This document shows positions 1 through 9,001 of a DNA stretch of 64,000 nt, one piece after another. Position 1 is the first letter of the stretch; every line of letters begins with the position of its first letter. This DNA comes from Pedobacter sp. BS3 (lineage in GTDB: Bacteria > Bacteroidota > Bacteroidia > Sphingobacteriales > Sphingobacteriaceae), in contig NZ_VTRT01000005.1 in the NCBI RefSeq assembly GCF_008274585.1, forward strand, positions 62,001 to 126,000, given 5' to 3'. The translations under genes and the position numbers were made by a program. The notes under the pieces are model-generated. The model saw nothing but the letters and a program-made list of their open reading frames with translations. It was not told the DNA's origin and made no database searches.

Positions 1-1
1 G

Positions 2-487
2 GTACAGCTTGTCGTAATTGCCGATGAAAACAACGGAATTGGTTATCAGAACCAGTTACTGTGTCATATACCTGCTGATTTGAAGCATTTCAAGAGTCTC
101 ACGGTAGGCTTCCCGGTACTTATGGGGCGTAAAACATTTGAATCTATCGGTAAACCCTTACCCGGAAGAAAGAATATCGTGGTAACGCATCAGGATATAA
201 CTATTGAAGGATGCGACATTGCCCATTCATTGGAAGAAGCTATTGCTTTATGTAAGGGCAGTGAAAAAATTTCTGTGATTGGTGGTGCAACACTATACCG
301 GCAAGCAATTGAATTAGCCGATGTAGTAGAGCTGACCCGCATTCATCACCGCTTTAAAGCCGATGCCTGGTTCCCGGAACTTGATGCGCAGGTTTGGAAA
401 GAAATGCACGCAGAACAACATCAAGCCGATGATAAAAACCCGTATCCTTATACATTTATTACGTATAAGCGGAAGAAGGGCGTGTAA
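2..487 (+). CDS. folA: Dihydrofolate reductase, 5' end outside window
   Basis: Reduces dihydrofolate to tetrahydrofolate with NADPH in the cytosol. The frame is open from base 2, so the start codon lies upstream of the window. Visible family motifs are the GIG near the N-terminus, the IPADLKHF segment carrying the substrate-binding Asp, MGRKTFESIG, PLPGRKNIVV for NADPH binding, and VIGGATLY. The length from the GIG to the end fits a normal ~160-residue DHFR. One oddity: the residue normally Trp just before the LPADL segment (Trp22 in E. coli) reads Cys (tgt, 62-64). Family assignment is secure; the N-terminal residues cannot be seen. Confidence 0.95.
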   Translation, partial: VQLVVIADENNGIGYQNQLLCHIPADLKHFKSLTVGFPVLMGRKTFESIGKPLPGRKNIVVTHQDITIEGCDIAHSLEEAIALCKGSEKISVIGGATLYRQAIELADVVELTRIHHRFKADAWFPELDAQVWKEMHAEQHQADDKNPYPYTFITYKRKKGV

Positions 488-551
488 CACTCATTTTTGG
501 ATATTGTTTGGCTTAAATCAAAAACTAATTATTAAGAATAAAAAATTTAAT

Positions 552-559
552 TAGATTTG
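552..559 (+). promoter_or_regulatory. Possible -7 box upstream of secDF
   Basis: TAGATTTG fits the Bacteroidota -7 consensus TAnnTTTG and lies 50 bases before the secDF start. No matching -33 TTTG is seen at the usual 19-21 base spacing, so this is a weak call. Confidence 0.35.
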
Positions 560-609
560 CCGTCTTATTAAAAAAAGCTTTATAACTAAAAGAACTACAA
601 TTCATTAAA

Positions 610-3594
610 ATGCAAGGTAAAGGACTGATAAAATTTGTGGCTATAGCGCTGGCCATTGCGTGTTTGTATTCGCTTTCTTTCACCTGGGTATCGCGTAAGG
701 TTGAAAAAGATGCTAAGGAATATGCCAAAGGTGATCTCGCTAAAGAAAGAGCTTACCTGGATTCTATAGCTACCGTGCCGGTGTATAATTTAGGTTTTAC
801 CAAGTTTACTTACCAGTATTGCAAAGAGCGTGAAATTCCGTTGGGCCTTGACTTAAAGGGCGGTATGAACCTTACCATGGAAATTTCGCTGGAAGACCTG
901 GTACGTAACCTGGCCAATAACCCGAGCGATGCCAACTTTAACAAAGCCTTGCAGAATGCCGAAGCCCGCACCAAAACATCACAAAAGGATTTTATTTCAC
1001 TATTTGGCGAAGAATATGAAAAGTTAAACCCTAACGGGAAGCTGGTTCAGTTCTTTGCTACAAAAGATAATGCCAATAACCTTAAAATTAATGCAAGCAA
1101 CAGCGATGTGCTGAGTTTCCTGCAAAAGGAAGCCAACAGTGCCATAGATCGCTCGTTTAACATATTACGTACCCGTATTGATAAGTTCGGGGTTGCCTCT
1201 CCCAATATTCAGCGTCAGCAGGGTACTAACCGTATTTTGATCGAGCTTCCAGGCGTATCTGACCCTAACCGTGTACGTAAGTTGCTTCAGGGATCGGCGA
1301 AGCTGGAATTCTGGGAAACATTTGATAATACGCAGATTTTCCCGTTGCTTGAAAATATCAATAAAATTCTGGCTGCCAACCAAAGCAGCACCGATACCAC
1401 CAAAAAAGCAGTTGCTACCAGTAGTGCGGATACTGCTGCTCAAAAAGCCGGAGGTAAGCTGGCAGCATTGGGCGCTAAAAAAGATACCACCGGTAAAGAC
1501 AGCGCAGGTTTGGCCAAAAATATGGCAGAGCAGGTTAAAAATAACCCTCTATTTTCACTGTTAACCCCGGCCTTCTACCAAACACAAAACGGGCAACAAG
1601 CGCTGCGCCCCGGCCCGGTTGTAGGATATGCTGCTCAGAAAGATACGGCTAAGATAAACAACTACTTCCATTCGGAAGCCGTTAAAGCCATTATTCCGGG
1701 AAATGTTAAGCTGCTGTGGTCAGTGAAACCAATGTCGCCGGAAACCAAAGTGTTCGAGTTATACGCTATCAAAATTACCCGTGGCGATGGAGCTCCCATT
1801 TTAGATGGAAGTGTAATTACCGATGCTAAAGACGATATTGACCAGCACGGTAACCCGGATGTTACCATGTACATGAACTCCGAAGGAGCCCGTGAATGGC
1901 GCCGGATCACGGCCGCTGCATCGGCTGATGCTAACAATAAGCAAAGTATTGCCATTGTGCTGGATGATGTAGTGTATTCCGCTCCTACGGTACAAAACGA
2001 AATCCCTAACGGTATATCACAAATTACCGGGAACTTCCAGCTAAGCGATACCAAGGACTTAGCCAACGTGTTAAAAGCCGGACGTTTACCAGCACCTGCA
2101 CGGATTGCCGGTGAATATATTGTTGGCCCTTCATTGGGTCAGGAAGCTATTCATAACGGTTTGCTCTCATTCATAGTAGCTTTTGGTGTGATATTGATCT
2201 TCATGGCATTCTACTATAACCGTGCCGGATGGGTGGCCAACGTTGCGTTGCTGATCAACCTGTTTTTCATCATGGGGATACTGGCATCGCTGGGAGCTGT
2301 ACTGACACTGCCCGGTATCGCCGGTATTGTGTTAACCATCGGTTTATCGGTAGATGCGAACATTCTTATCTTTGAGCGGGTGCGTGAAGAGCTTGCCCAC
2401 GGAAAGCAGATATCAATCGCGATACGTGAAGGATTCAGGCATGCCATGTCGTCCATTATCGACTCTAACGTTACCATTTTAATTCTCGGTATTATCCTGT
2501 ATATATTCGGTAGCGGCCCGGTACAGGGTTTTGCCACCACGTTATGTATCGGTATCGTGTCGTCATTGTTTGCCGCGGTGCTCATCTCACGTGTTATCTT
2601 TGAATACCTGCTGGATCATAAACATCACGTATCATTTGATAACAAAATTACCCATGATGCTTTCAGGAATATAGCCTTTAATTTCGTAGGCCATCGTAAG
2701 CTGTACTATTCCATATCATCGGCTATCATTGTTCTGGGTATTATCTTCTACCTGAAACATGGAGGCTTAAACTTAGGCATCGACTTTAAGGGCGGTAGAA
2801 CATATATCGTTCATTTTGATAAGAATGTTAATGCTGAGGATATAAAAGCCAAGCTGACCCCTCATTTTGATAATGAAGTGCCTGAAGTTAAAACAGCAGG
2901 TGGAGATAATCAGCTGAAAATTACTACCACGTACCATGTAGCCGACCAAAATCAGCAGGCTGATAAAGTGGTGACAACAGCGCTTGAAAAAGGTCTGGCA
3001 GAAAGCAGGGTGAAGTATGATATATTAAGCTCGCAAAAGGTAGGCCCGCTTATTGCGAATGACATTGTATATGGCGCTTATGCAGCCGTATTGTTCTCCT
3101 GCCTGGTGATGTTTATATACATTGTTGTACGGTTCAGAAAGTGGCAATACGGTTTGGGTGCTGTGGTGGCCTTGTTCCACGACGTGTTCCTGGTGCTTTC
3201 TTTCTATACTATTTTAGATGGCCTGGTTCCTTTCTCTCTGGAAATTGGACAGGACTTTATAGCCGCAATTCTGACGGTAATGGGTTATACCATGACAGAA
3301 ACCGTTGTTGTATTCGACCGTATCCGTGAAAAGCTTACCGAACGGGGCAAATCTGATCTCCACGGCGAAGAACGTAACCAGTTGATCAACTTTGCTTTGA
3401 ACAGCACATTGAGCCGTACGATATTGACCTCGCTGACCGTGTTCTTCGTATTGTTGGTGATCTTTATTTTCGGTGGCGACAGCATCAGGGGCTTCATATT
3501 TGCATTGCTGATCGGTCGTATCATCGGTACATACTCATCGCTGTGTATTTCTACCCCGATAGTAATCGACTTCGGTAGTAAAGAAACCAAATAA
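610..3594 (+). CDS. secDF: Fused protein translocase subunit SecDF
   Basis: Inner-membrane accessory of the Sec translocon that uses proton motive force to pull exported proteins into the periplasm. SecD and SecF are fused in one 994-residue chain, as is usual in Bacteroidota. The N-terminal membrane segment is at about 6-27. The SecD motif LGLDLKGGMNL starts near residue 78 and the equivalent SecF motif LGIDFKGG near 720. Each half ends in a bundle of membrane helices, with the TVGLSVDANILIFER-like stretch in SecD and the MGYTMTETVVVFDRIRE stretch in SecF. Residues ~258-307, in the periplasmic head, are a low-complexity Lys/Thr/Ala/Asp-rich linker. A strong terminator follows, so the gene ends its own transcript. 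Confidence 0.97.
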   Translation: MQGKGLIKFVAIALAIACLYSLSFTWVSRKVEKDAKEYAKGDLAKERAYLDSIATVPVYNLGFTKFTYQYCKEREIPLGLDLKGGMNLTMEISLEDLVRNLANNPSDANFNKALQNAEARTKTSQKDFISLFGEEYEKLNPNGKLVQFFATKDNANNLKINASNSDVLSFLQKEANSAIDRSFNILRTRIDKFGVASPNIQRQQGTNRILIELPGVSDPNRVRKLLQGSAKLEFWETFDNTQIFPLLENINKILAANQSSTDTTKKAVATSSADTAAQKAGGKLAALGAKKDTTGKDSAGLAKNMAEQVKNNPLFSLLTPAFYQTQNGQQALRPGPVVGYAAQKDTAKINNYFHSEAVKAIIPGNVKLLWSVKPMSPETKVFELYAIKITRGDGAPILDGSVITDAKDDIDQHGNPDVTMYMNSEGAREWRRITAAASADANNKQSIAIVLDDVVYSAPTVQNEIPNGISQITGNFQLSDTKDLANVLKAGRLPAPARIAGEYIVGPSLGQEAIHNGLLSFIVAFGVILIFMAFYYNRAGWVANVALLINLFFIMGILASLGAVLTLPGIAGIVLTIGLSVDANILIFERVREELAHGKQISIAIREGFRHAMSSIIDSNVTILILGIILYIFGSGPVQGFATTLCIGIVSSLFAAVLISRVIFEYLLDHKHHVSFDNKITHDAFRNIAFNFVGHRKLYYSISSAIIVLGIIFYLKHGGLNLGIDFKGGRTYIVHFDKNVNAEDIKAKLTPHFDNEVPEVKTAGGDNQLKITTTYHVADQNQQADKVVTTALEKGLAESRVKYDILSSQKVGPLIANDIVYGAYAAVLFSCLVMFIYIVVRFRKWQYGLGAVVALFHDVFLVLSFYTILDGLVPFSLEIGQDFIAAILTVMGYTMTETVVVFDRIREKLTERGKSDLHGEERNQLINFALNSTLSRTILTSLTVFFVLLVIFIFGGDSIRGFIFALLIGRIIGTYSSLCISTPIVIDFGSKETK

Positions 3595-3623
3595 GTATTT
3601 TGTTTTCATAATAATAGCAGAAG

Positions 3624-3650
3624 GCTCCAATTGAAAAATTGGGGCTTTTT
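3624..3650 (+). terminator. Rho-independent terminator of secDF
   Basis: Nine-bp stem 3624-3632/3637-3645 (one G-T pair) closed by a GAAA tetraloop and followed by five T. It lies 30 bases after the secDF stop. The 160 bases from here to the end of cmk contain no convincing gene. Confidence 0.85.
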
Positions 3651-3812
3651 GTATTTATAATGAAGACGATATTGCCCTGCCATTGACTCTTTTTGAGGCA
3701 ATAATGGCAAAACCTCTGGGAAATTGTTTGTTGCTTACGGTTTGCGCTCAGAAGAGGATGAGTAAGATTAAAAAGATAGAAGATCTGGCAGCATTTTGGG
3801 ATGTTGCCAGCG

Positions 3813-4499
3813 TTAAGCTGTTTCACTATTCCAGCCTAAAGCCTTTACTTTCTCTATTGCAAATTGTAATTGTTCTTCCTCGGTTAGATTGGTGTTATCT
3901 AAAATAATAGCGTCTTCGGCCCTTACCAGCGGACTTTCTTCGCGGGTAGTATCCTGGTAATCGCGATGAGCCAGGTTTTCGAAAACTTCCTCTAAGGTGA
4001 TGCTCTCGCCTTTAGTGATCAGCTCATTGTAGCGCCGCTCGGCCCTGATCTTTGGGTCGGCAGTCATAAAAAACTTTAGCTGGGCATCCGGAAAAACCTT
4101 TGTGCCGATATCCCGGCCATCCATCACGATATTCTTTGATCTGCCCAGCCGTTGTTGCTGTTTTACCATATCGGTACGGACGGCTTTAATGGCGCTCACG
4201 GCACTTACATTCTCAGAAACCGGCATCTGGCGGATCTCTTCGGAAACTTCTTCTCCATTCAGTGTGATATGCGATTGGTAATCGCGGGAATGAAAACTGA
4301 GATGAATATCCTCAAGCGCTTTGGCAACTGCTTTCTCGTCGGTTAAATCAATATGATTACGTAAAAAATACAATGTTACAGCCCGGTACATGGCGCCGCT
4401 GTCGATATAAATAAAATGAAGCTTTTTAGCCAATGCTTTGGCCAGTGTACTTTTTCCGCATGAAGAATAGCCATCAATGGCAATGATAATATTACCCAT
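3813..4499 (-). CDS. cmk: Cytidylate kinase
   Basis: Phosphorylates CMP and dCMP using ATP in pyrimidine salvage. The start was placed at the ATG at 4499 because the protein then begins MGNIIIAIDGYSSCGKST, with the P-loop (GxxxxGKST) at about residues 9-17. The longer open frame upstream adds 24 residues unlike the family. Other motifs are YIDSGAMYRAVT, the MDGRDIGTKVFPDA segment and the AERRYNEL arginine region. The 228-residue length is normal. It is divergent from arfB with 66 bases between starts. Confidence 0.95.
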   Translation of the reverse strand: MGNIIIAIDGYSSCGKSTLAKALAKKLHFIYIDSGAMYRAVTLYFLRNHIDLTDEKAVAKALEDIHLSFHSRDYQSHITLNGEEVSEEIRQMPVSENVSAVSAIKAVRTDMVKQQQRLGRSKNIVMDGRDIGTKVFPDAQLKFFMTADPKIRAERRYNELITKGESITLEEVFENLAHRDYQDTTREESPLVRAEDAIILDNTNLTEEEQLQFAIEKVKALGWNSETA

Positions 4500-4504
4500 C
4501 ACAG

Positions 4505-4512
4505 CAAATGTA
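4505..4512 (-). promoter_or_regulatory. Possible -7 box of cmk, very close to the start
   Basis: On the minus strand TACATTTG fits TAnnTTTG, but only five bases separate it from the cmk ATG. If used, the transcript would have almost no leader. No clear -33 box. Confidence 0.35.
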
Positions 4513-4554
4513 ATGTTTAAAACATTAATCAGTAATTTAGTCTTGATTTTCTGC

Positions 4555-4562
4555 TTACTTTG
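4555..4562 (+). promoter_or_regulatory. Near-consensus -7 box of arfB
   Basis: TTACTTTG differs from TAnnTTTG at the second base and sits three bases before the arfB ATG, again implying a leaderless transcript. Confidence 0.25.
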
Positions 4563-4565
4563 TAC

Positions 4566-4976
4566 ATGCACTTTACCATTGGCGATTTACAGCCGAATAT
4601 TACGTATAAAACTTCCCGGAGTGGGGGAAAAGGTGGTCAGCATGTCAATAAAGTATCATCAAAGGTTGAACTGAATTTTGATATTAGCCAATCTTCGTTG
4701 TTTACACCGGAACAAAAGCAACTGATCACGGACCGGTTAGCTAACCGGATATCTTCAACCGGTATGTTACAGATTATTTGCCAGCAAGACCGTAGCCAGC
4801 TTGCCAATAAGCAACGCTGCCAGGATAAGCTGATCGCATTGTTGCATCAGGCATTAAAAGTTAACAAATCCCGTAAGGCGACTAAACCAAAGCGTTCGGC
4901 AATTGAGAGCAGGTTAGAGCAAAAACGGAAGCAGGCGCTTAAGAAAATGGGGCGTCGTAGTGATTTCTTTGATTAG
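4566..4976 (+). CDS. arfB: ArfB-type ribosome-rescue peptidyl-tRNA hydrolase
   Basis: Releases peptides from ribosomes stalled at the end of an mRNA without a stop codon. The GGQ catalytic motif lies in SGGKGGQHVNKVSSKVEL at about residues 20-37. There is no codon-recognition domain of full release factors, and the C-terminal tail is Lys/Arg-rich (RKATKPKRSAIESRLEQKRKQ region), as in ArfB/YaeJ where it enters the mRNA channel. The start is the ATG at 4566; an in-frame TTG six bases earlier is less likely. At 136 residues it is a normal length. It is divergent from cmk. Confidence 0.92.
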   Translation: MHFTIGDLQPNITYKTSRSGGKGGQHVNKVSSKVELNFDISQSSLFTPEQKQLITDRLANRISSTGMLQIICQQDRSQLANKQRCQDKLIALLHQALKVNKSRKATKPKRSAIESRLEQKRKQALKKMGRRSDFFD

Positions 4977-5050
4977 ATAGTATAATTGTATTTAAAAATA
5001 TACACTTTGGTCGTGAAAACCGTCTTCCCGCTTTGTTAAAAGCTGTTTTT

Positions 5051-5058
5051 TAACTTTG
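5051..5058 (+). promoter_or_regulatory. Possible -7 box for the small ORF at 5096
   Basis: TAACTTTG matches TAnnTTTG, 37 bases before the ATG at 5096. A TTTG at 5032-5035 lies at a short spacing of 15. Confidence 0.4.
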
Positions 5059-5095
5059 GTGCATTTATTGAACTTTATCTGTAAAACAGGAATTT

Positions 5096-5218
5096 ATGAA
5101 AACAAAAAATGTTTACAAGTACAAGGTAAAACGGTCTGTCGATTACAATTTTGCTTTATACAGCATCTTGTTTGTACTACTGCTGGTAACCATGATCATC
5201 AATTCATGCAACCAGTAA
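5096..5218 (+). CDS. Small single-pass membrane protein, unknown
   Basis: A 40-residue open frame with an ATG start, a basic Tyr/Lys-rich N-terminus and a hydrophobic stretch (ALYSILFVLLLVTMII) ending in NSCNQ. The layout suggests a short membrane-anchored peptide. No family is recognised. Support comes from the promoter-like box upstream and the coherent membrane segment; a longer frame at 5056-5238 in another phase looks like noise. It stands alone between arfB and the convergent PorV/PorQ-like gene. Confidence 0.4.
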   Translation: MKTKNVYKYKVKRSVDYNFALYSILFVLLLVTMIINSCNQ

Positions 5219-5274
5219 TGGAGAACAGCTGTACTTAATATTGCAGCAATTATTCATATAATCGTTGCCTGTTC

Positions 5275-6372
5275 TTATTTTCCCAGATCAAGTTTTAACG
5301 AGAACACATTGCTGTACAAAGCATCAGATGCTTTACCAACGTTAGTCAACGCATAATCAATATAAACATTGTTAATGCGTACACCAACACCCATATTCGG
5401 TTGGTACATATAATTTTTACGGCCTTCAAAATCAATTGATTGCTGAATGTTTCCGATTCCGCCACGCAGATAGGCTATCTTTTTGAAATTAACTTCTAAC
5501 CCCACGGTTGGATCTATGCTTACCGGTTTGGCCGAAACCAGGACATTTCGCTTGCCATCGGTTGTAAAATTGAGATCAACTTCGCCGGTCAGGCCGATAT
5601 TCTTGCCGATATTGCTGCTATACGAGGTACCTAAAATAATACGTGGATAGGTAATTTCGGTACTGCTTTCAGGTATATCGTTCCCGGTGGTAGTATAAAC
5701 CGTACTTAGCTTATCGGCATTGTAGCTCCAGGAGTTAAAGGTGGTGGTAATGTCACGTCCAACAGCAGCAAAACCCCATTTGCCAAGCTTATATTGCAGG
5801 CCAATATCAATTCCAAATCCAAACGATTTTCCATACTGTCCAACCTTACGGTGAATGATCTTTGCATTAGCGCCATAAGTTAGCCCATTTGCCGGGATGA
5901 TACTGCCCGTACTATCTTTACGGTTGTTCTTTTTTCTTCGGGCATACGATAGTATTAGCGCATAGTCTGCCGAAGAGAAAGATTTTACACGGTCGTAATT
6001 AATGTTGCCATCAGCATCAATGAGCTCTGATGTATCCGGAATATCATCTACCGCGAAGCGGATAATGGAAGCGCCCACAACAGCCGTATGGTCGGCAACG
6101 GCAGTGGCAAAGCCGGCATAGTCATATTTGGCCAATCCGGCAAAATATTCGGAGTGCATCAAACTGGCCTGTGTTGGGTTTTCCATCCGCATTAACCCCG
6201 CCGGATTCCAGTACCCGGCAGTTACATCATTTACCGATGCCACTACCGATTGCGACATGCCAAATGCCTGCGAGCCAACGCCAATGCTTAGAAATTCGTT
6301 GCTGTATTTCTGCTGGGCAAATCCCGCTAATGGGATAAAAAACAAAAAGAAAAGATAAAAAGTAAGGCGCAT
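5275..6372 (-). CDS. PorV/PorQ-family outer-membrane beta-barrel protein
   Basis: Begins with a signal peptide (about 1-19, cleavage after GFA) and continues NEFLSIGVGSQAFGMSQSVVASVNDVTAGYWNPAGL. This is the hallmark N-terminus of PorV/PorQ proteins, which are FadL-like barrels linked to the type IX secretion system. The rest is alternating beta-strand sequence ending in a Leu-Asp-Leu-Gly-Lys tail. True PorV is the shuttle that passes cargo to the attachment complex; many Bacteroidota carry several paralogues, and I cannot say which this is. The window encodes two T9SS cargoes (33.8 and 39.7 kb), so the system is active in this organism. Its ATG overlaps the stop of the upstream gene by one base (TAATG), indicating co-translation. 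Confidence 0.85.
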   Translation of the reverse strand: MRLTFYLFFLFFIPLAGFAQQKYSNEFLSIGVGSQAFGMSQSVVASVNDVTAGYWNPAGLMRMENPTQASLMHSEYFAGLAKYDYAGFATAVADHTAVVGASIIRFAVDDIPDTSELIDADGNINYDRVKSFSSADYALILSYARRKKNNRKDSTGSIIPANGLTYGANAKIIHRKVGQYGKSFGFGIDIGLQYKLGKWGFAAVGRDITTTFNSWSYNADKLSTVYTTTGNDIPESSTEITYPRIILGTSYSSNIGKNIGLTGEVDLNFTTDGKRNVLVSAKPVSIDPTVGLEVNFKKIAYLRGGIGNIQQSIDFEGRKNYMYQPNMGVGVRINNVYIDYALTNVGKASDALYSNVFSLKLDLGK

Positions 6373-7046
6373 TAATTTAAGCGGGTGTCAATTTCTTCAA
6401 ATATAATCATAAAATCAAAATCAAAGTTATTGACATAATTGCTTATTACATCGCTTAGCTGAGCTTTTTGTGTATCGGTAAACGGATTTTTCCATAAACG
6501 GGCGCATATCTGGTTCAGGGAATAGGTAATGTTTTCTATTTCGCTGTAGCGATGCAGGTAGGCACTACGTATAAATTCGTCATAAAACCTGAAAAAATGA
6601 GGGATCTGATCAATGCCATTTATAGCTAAAAATTGATCGATTGCAGTTTTTTCTACCTGTTTCAGATAATTATAGAAATCCCCCGCATCAACAATTTCTT
6701 TTGTGATAAGCAGATGATCTAACAAAAGCTCAAGCGTTATATGAGCCAGGAAGGAAGGCCTTACCGGCGATTCTCCGATTACCGGCAGAACAGCCTGCTT
6801 AATTAGCTGTGTCTGTGAGAAAAAATAAGTGGAGTTATGGAAATGCTTGTCTACTTCGAGGTGCCGGTTCCATCCCCTAAGGATAAGAGATAACGCCGTA
6901 TCAGCCTGTAATTGTTCCGCATGCTTGTTGGGATGTATGATCCATGATTTATTGGCATTTTTTATCAAATCGGGCAGCACCGTTCCCAGTACCCTTTCGG
7001 GATGAGGACAATACCGGTCGAAATAAAAATGTGATAAAAAGTTCAT
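6372..7046 (-). CDS. Acyl carrier protein phosphodiesterase family (AcpH/DUF479)
   Basis: The N-terminus MNFLSHFYFDR and the segments VLGTVLPDL, GWNRHLEVDKHFHNS and RPSFLAHITLELLLDHLL match the AcpH family, with conserved His/Asp residues of an HD-like metal site. E. coli AcpH removes the phosphopantetheine arm from acyl carrier protein; function in Bacteroidota homologues is not well established. At 224 residues it is slightly longer than the ~195 typical of AcpH. It is the first gene of a two-gene minus-strand unit with the PorV/PorQ-like gene. Confidence 0.75.
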   Translation of the reverse strand: MNFLSHFYFDRYCPHPERVLGTVLPDLIKNANKSWIIHPNKHAEQLQADTALSLILRGWNRHLEVDKHFHNSTYFFSQTQLIKQAVLPVIGESPVRPSFLAHITLELLLDHLLITKEIVDAGDFYNYLKQVEKTAIDQFLAINGIDQIPHFFRFYDEFIRSAYLHRYSEIENITYSLNQICARLWKNPFTDTQKAQLSDVISNYVNNFDFDFMIIFEEIDTRLN

Positions 7047-7144
7047 GTTCGTTTCCTGTTCCTACAAAATAAGGATTTTTTCAGAATAGCCGAAATGTGT
7101 ATAGCGTGATTTCAGGCAAGCTTAGCTCGTTTGTACAATTCTCC

Positions 7145-7152
7145 TATCTTTG
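7145..7152 (+). promoter_or_regulatory. -7 box of tyrS
   Basis: TATCTTTG matches TAnnTTTG exactly and lies 30 bases before the tyrS ATG. No TTTG at the standard -33 spacing. Confidence 0.55.
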
Positions 7153-7181
7153 CAACGCGAATTTTAATATTAGTTTCATCC

Positions 7182-8462
7182 ATGAATTTTATTGAAGAAC
7201 TGAAATGGAGAGGTATGCTCCACGATATAATGCCCGGTACCGAAGAAGAATTAAACAAAGGTATGGTCGCGGGCTATATCGGTTTTGACCCGACAGCAGA
7301 TTCGTTGCATGTGGGGCATCTTACCCAGATCATGACTTTAATTCATTTTCAGCGGGCCGGTCATAAGCCGGTTGCACTGGTAGGTGGCGCTACCGGTATG
7401 GTGGGCGATCCATCCGGGAAATCTGCTGAACGTAACCTGCTTTCGGAAGAAATATTAACGCATAATGTTCGCTGCATTGAAGCACAGCTGAAGAAATTCC
7501 TGGATTTTAATTGCGGGGCCAATAGTGCCGAAATGGTGAACAATTACGATTGGTTCAAAAATTTTAATTTCCTGGATTTTATTCGTGATGTAGGTAAGCA
7601 TATTACCGTTAATTACATGATGGCTAAAGATTCGGTAAAAAAGCGCCTTGAAGGCGATGCCGGAATGTCGTTTACCGAGTTCAGCTATCAGTTGGTGCAG
7701 GGTTATGATTTTTACTGGCTCTGGAAAGAAAAAAACTGTAAGATACAGATGGGCGGTTCAGACCAGTGGGGGAATATCGTTACCGGAACAGAGCTTATCA
7801 GGCGCAAGGCCGCCGGAACCGCATTTGCCGTAACAACCCAGCTTATTAAAAAAGCAGATGGTACCAAATTCGGTAAGACTGAAAGTGGCGCCGTATGGCT
7901 TGACCCGAAAAAAACATCGCCCTATAAATTTTACCAGTTCTGGCTGAATACTACGGATGAAGATGCAAAAAGCTGGATACGTATATTCTCTTTAAAACAA
8001 CAGGAAGAAATAGAAGCGCTTGAAACAGAGCATGACCAGGCCCCGCACCTGCGGATTTTACAAAAGGCGCTTGCCGAAGAAATCACTGCACGTACCCATT
8101 CTGAGGAAGCGCTGCAAACCGCTTTAAAAACCTCGGAATTCCTTTTTGGAAATGGTTCGCTTGCATTTTTACAGGATATGACCTTTGATGAAGTATTGGA
8201 CGTGTTTGATGGTGTTCCGCAATTAAATGCATCAAAAACCGGTTTACAATCAGGTATTCCTGTTATGGATCTGCTGGCTGATACCGGTATTTTTCCGTCT
8301 AAGGGCGAAGCCCGGAAAATGATACAAAACGGTGGTGTTGCCATTAACCGGGTTAAGATTACGGATATTAATGAAGTGCTGACGACAGATAAGCTGGTTA
8401 ATAATGCGTTTATGGTTATCCAGAAAGGGAAGAAGAATTATTACCTGGTTATTTTTCAATAA
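7182..8462 (+). CDS. tyrS: Tyrosyl-tRNA synthetase
   Basis: Charges tRNA-Tyr with tyrosine in the cytosol. Start chosen at [11 protein letters not shown] (7182); upstream residues in the open frame lie inside the promoter region. The HIGH-like motif is HVGH in DSLHVGHL, followed by [17 protein letters not shown]. The KMSKS-like loop is KFGKT in [15 protein letters not shown]-terminal S4-type RNA-binding domain is at about 350-426 ([19 protein letters not shown]). The 426-residue length is normal for the TyrRS class. Confidence 0.97.
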   Translation: MNFIEELKWRGMLHDIMPGTEEELNKGMVAGYIGFDPTADSLHVGHLTQIMTLIHFQRAGHKPVALVGGATGMVGDPSGKSAERNLLSEEILTHNVRCIEAQLKKFLDFNCGANSAEMVNNYDWFKNFNFLDFIRDVGKHITVNYMMAKDSVKKRLEGDAGMSFTEFSYQLVQGYDFYWLWKEKNCKIQMGGSDQWGNIVTGTELIRRKAAGTAFAVTTQLIKKADGTKFGKTESGAVWLDPKKTSPYKFYQFWLNTTDEDAKSWIRIFSLKQQEEIEALETEHDQAPHLRILQKALAEEITARTHSEEALQTALKTSEFLFGNGSLAFLQDMTFDEVLDVFDGVPQLNASKTGLQSGIPVMDLLADTGIFPSKGEARKMIQNGGVAINRVKITDINEVLTTDKLVNNAFMVIQKGKKNYYLVIFQ

Positions 8463-8464
8463 AA

Positions 8465-8497
8465 TTTGATTTTTTTCAGACTTTTGTCGTAGCTTTG
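8465..8497 (+). promoter_or_regulatory. Promoter of the Xre/RES operon
   Basis: TTTG at 8465-8468 and TAGCTTTG at 8490-8497 are separated by 21 bases, fitting the Bacteroidota -33/-7 promoter. The antitoxin ATG follows 19 bases after the -7 box. Confidence 0.65.
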
Positions 8498-8515
8498 AGT
8501 ATTAATGTCTGATGT

Positions 8516-9001
8516 ATGGCAAAGAAAAATCAAGTTTCAGAACCTGCTGTTGCATACAATGCCCTGCCGCAATCTTCGGTAATGAACCTGTTCGGGGGGG
8601 CAAATATTTTGCACCTAACCGGGTCATTAAGCTCAGATTTTGAGTTTTTAAATCTTACCCGGCGGGGTATCCCCAAAAAGTCATTGCTAACACTGGCTAA
8701 AAAAATATCGCTTACCATTCAGGATATCGCAGATATTCTGCATATTTCAGAGCGTACGTTGCAACGCTATGATGATAACGCCCTGATTAAGCCGGAGCAC
8801 TCAGAAAAGGCCATTGAGCTTGCACGTTTGTATGCCCGTGGGGTAGAGGTTCTGGGTACTTTAGAGGCGTTTAAATCCTGGATGAACACCCCCAATTATG
8901 CCTTGCATAACGAAGTTCCGTTAAGTTTATTAGATACGTCAATCGGGTTCGATATGGTGCTTGCAGAGCTTGGCCGTATAGAACATGGTATATTCTGCTA
9001 A
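8516..9001 (+). CDS. Xre/MbcA/ParS-type antitoxin of a RES toxin
   Basis: Antitoxin with an N-terminal Xre-like helix-turn-helix (about 60-95, SLTIQDIADILHISERTLQRYD) and a C-terminal MbcA/ParS/Xre toxin-binding region (ELARLYARGVEVLGTLEAFKSWMNTPNYALHNEVPLSLLDTSIGFDMVLAELGRIEHG). Antitoxins of this family bind their own promoter and occupy the toxin active site. The 161-residue length fits. The stop overlaps the toxin start by one base (TAATG), so the pair is translationally coupled and probably autoregulated from the promoter just upstream. Confidence 0.9.
   Translation: MAKKNQVSEPAVAYNALPQSSVMNLFGGANILHLTGSLSSDFEFLNLTRRGIPKKSLLTLAKKISLTIQDIADILHISERTLQRYDDNALIKPEHSEKAIELARLYARGVEVLGTLEAFKSWMNTPNYALHNEVPLSLLDTSIGFDMVLAELGRIEHGIFC

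Noticed and set aside
3683-3907. 74-residue ORF downstream of secDF
   Set aside because: It runs into cmk on the opposite strand and has no family features.
5056-5238. 60-residue ORF after arfB
   Set aside because: Another frame (5096-5218) has a membrane-protein pattern and a better start; this one is noise.
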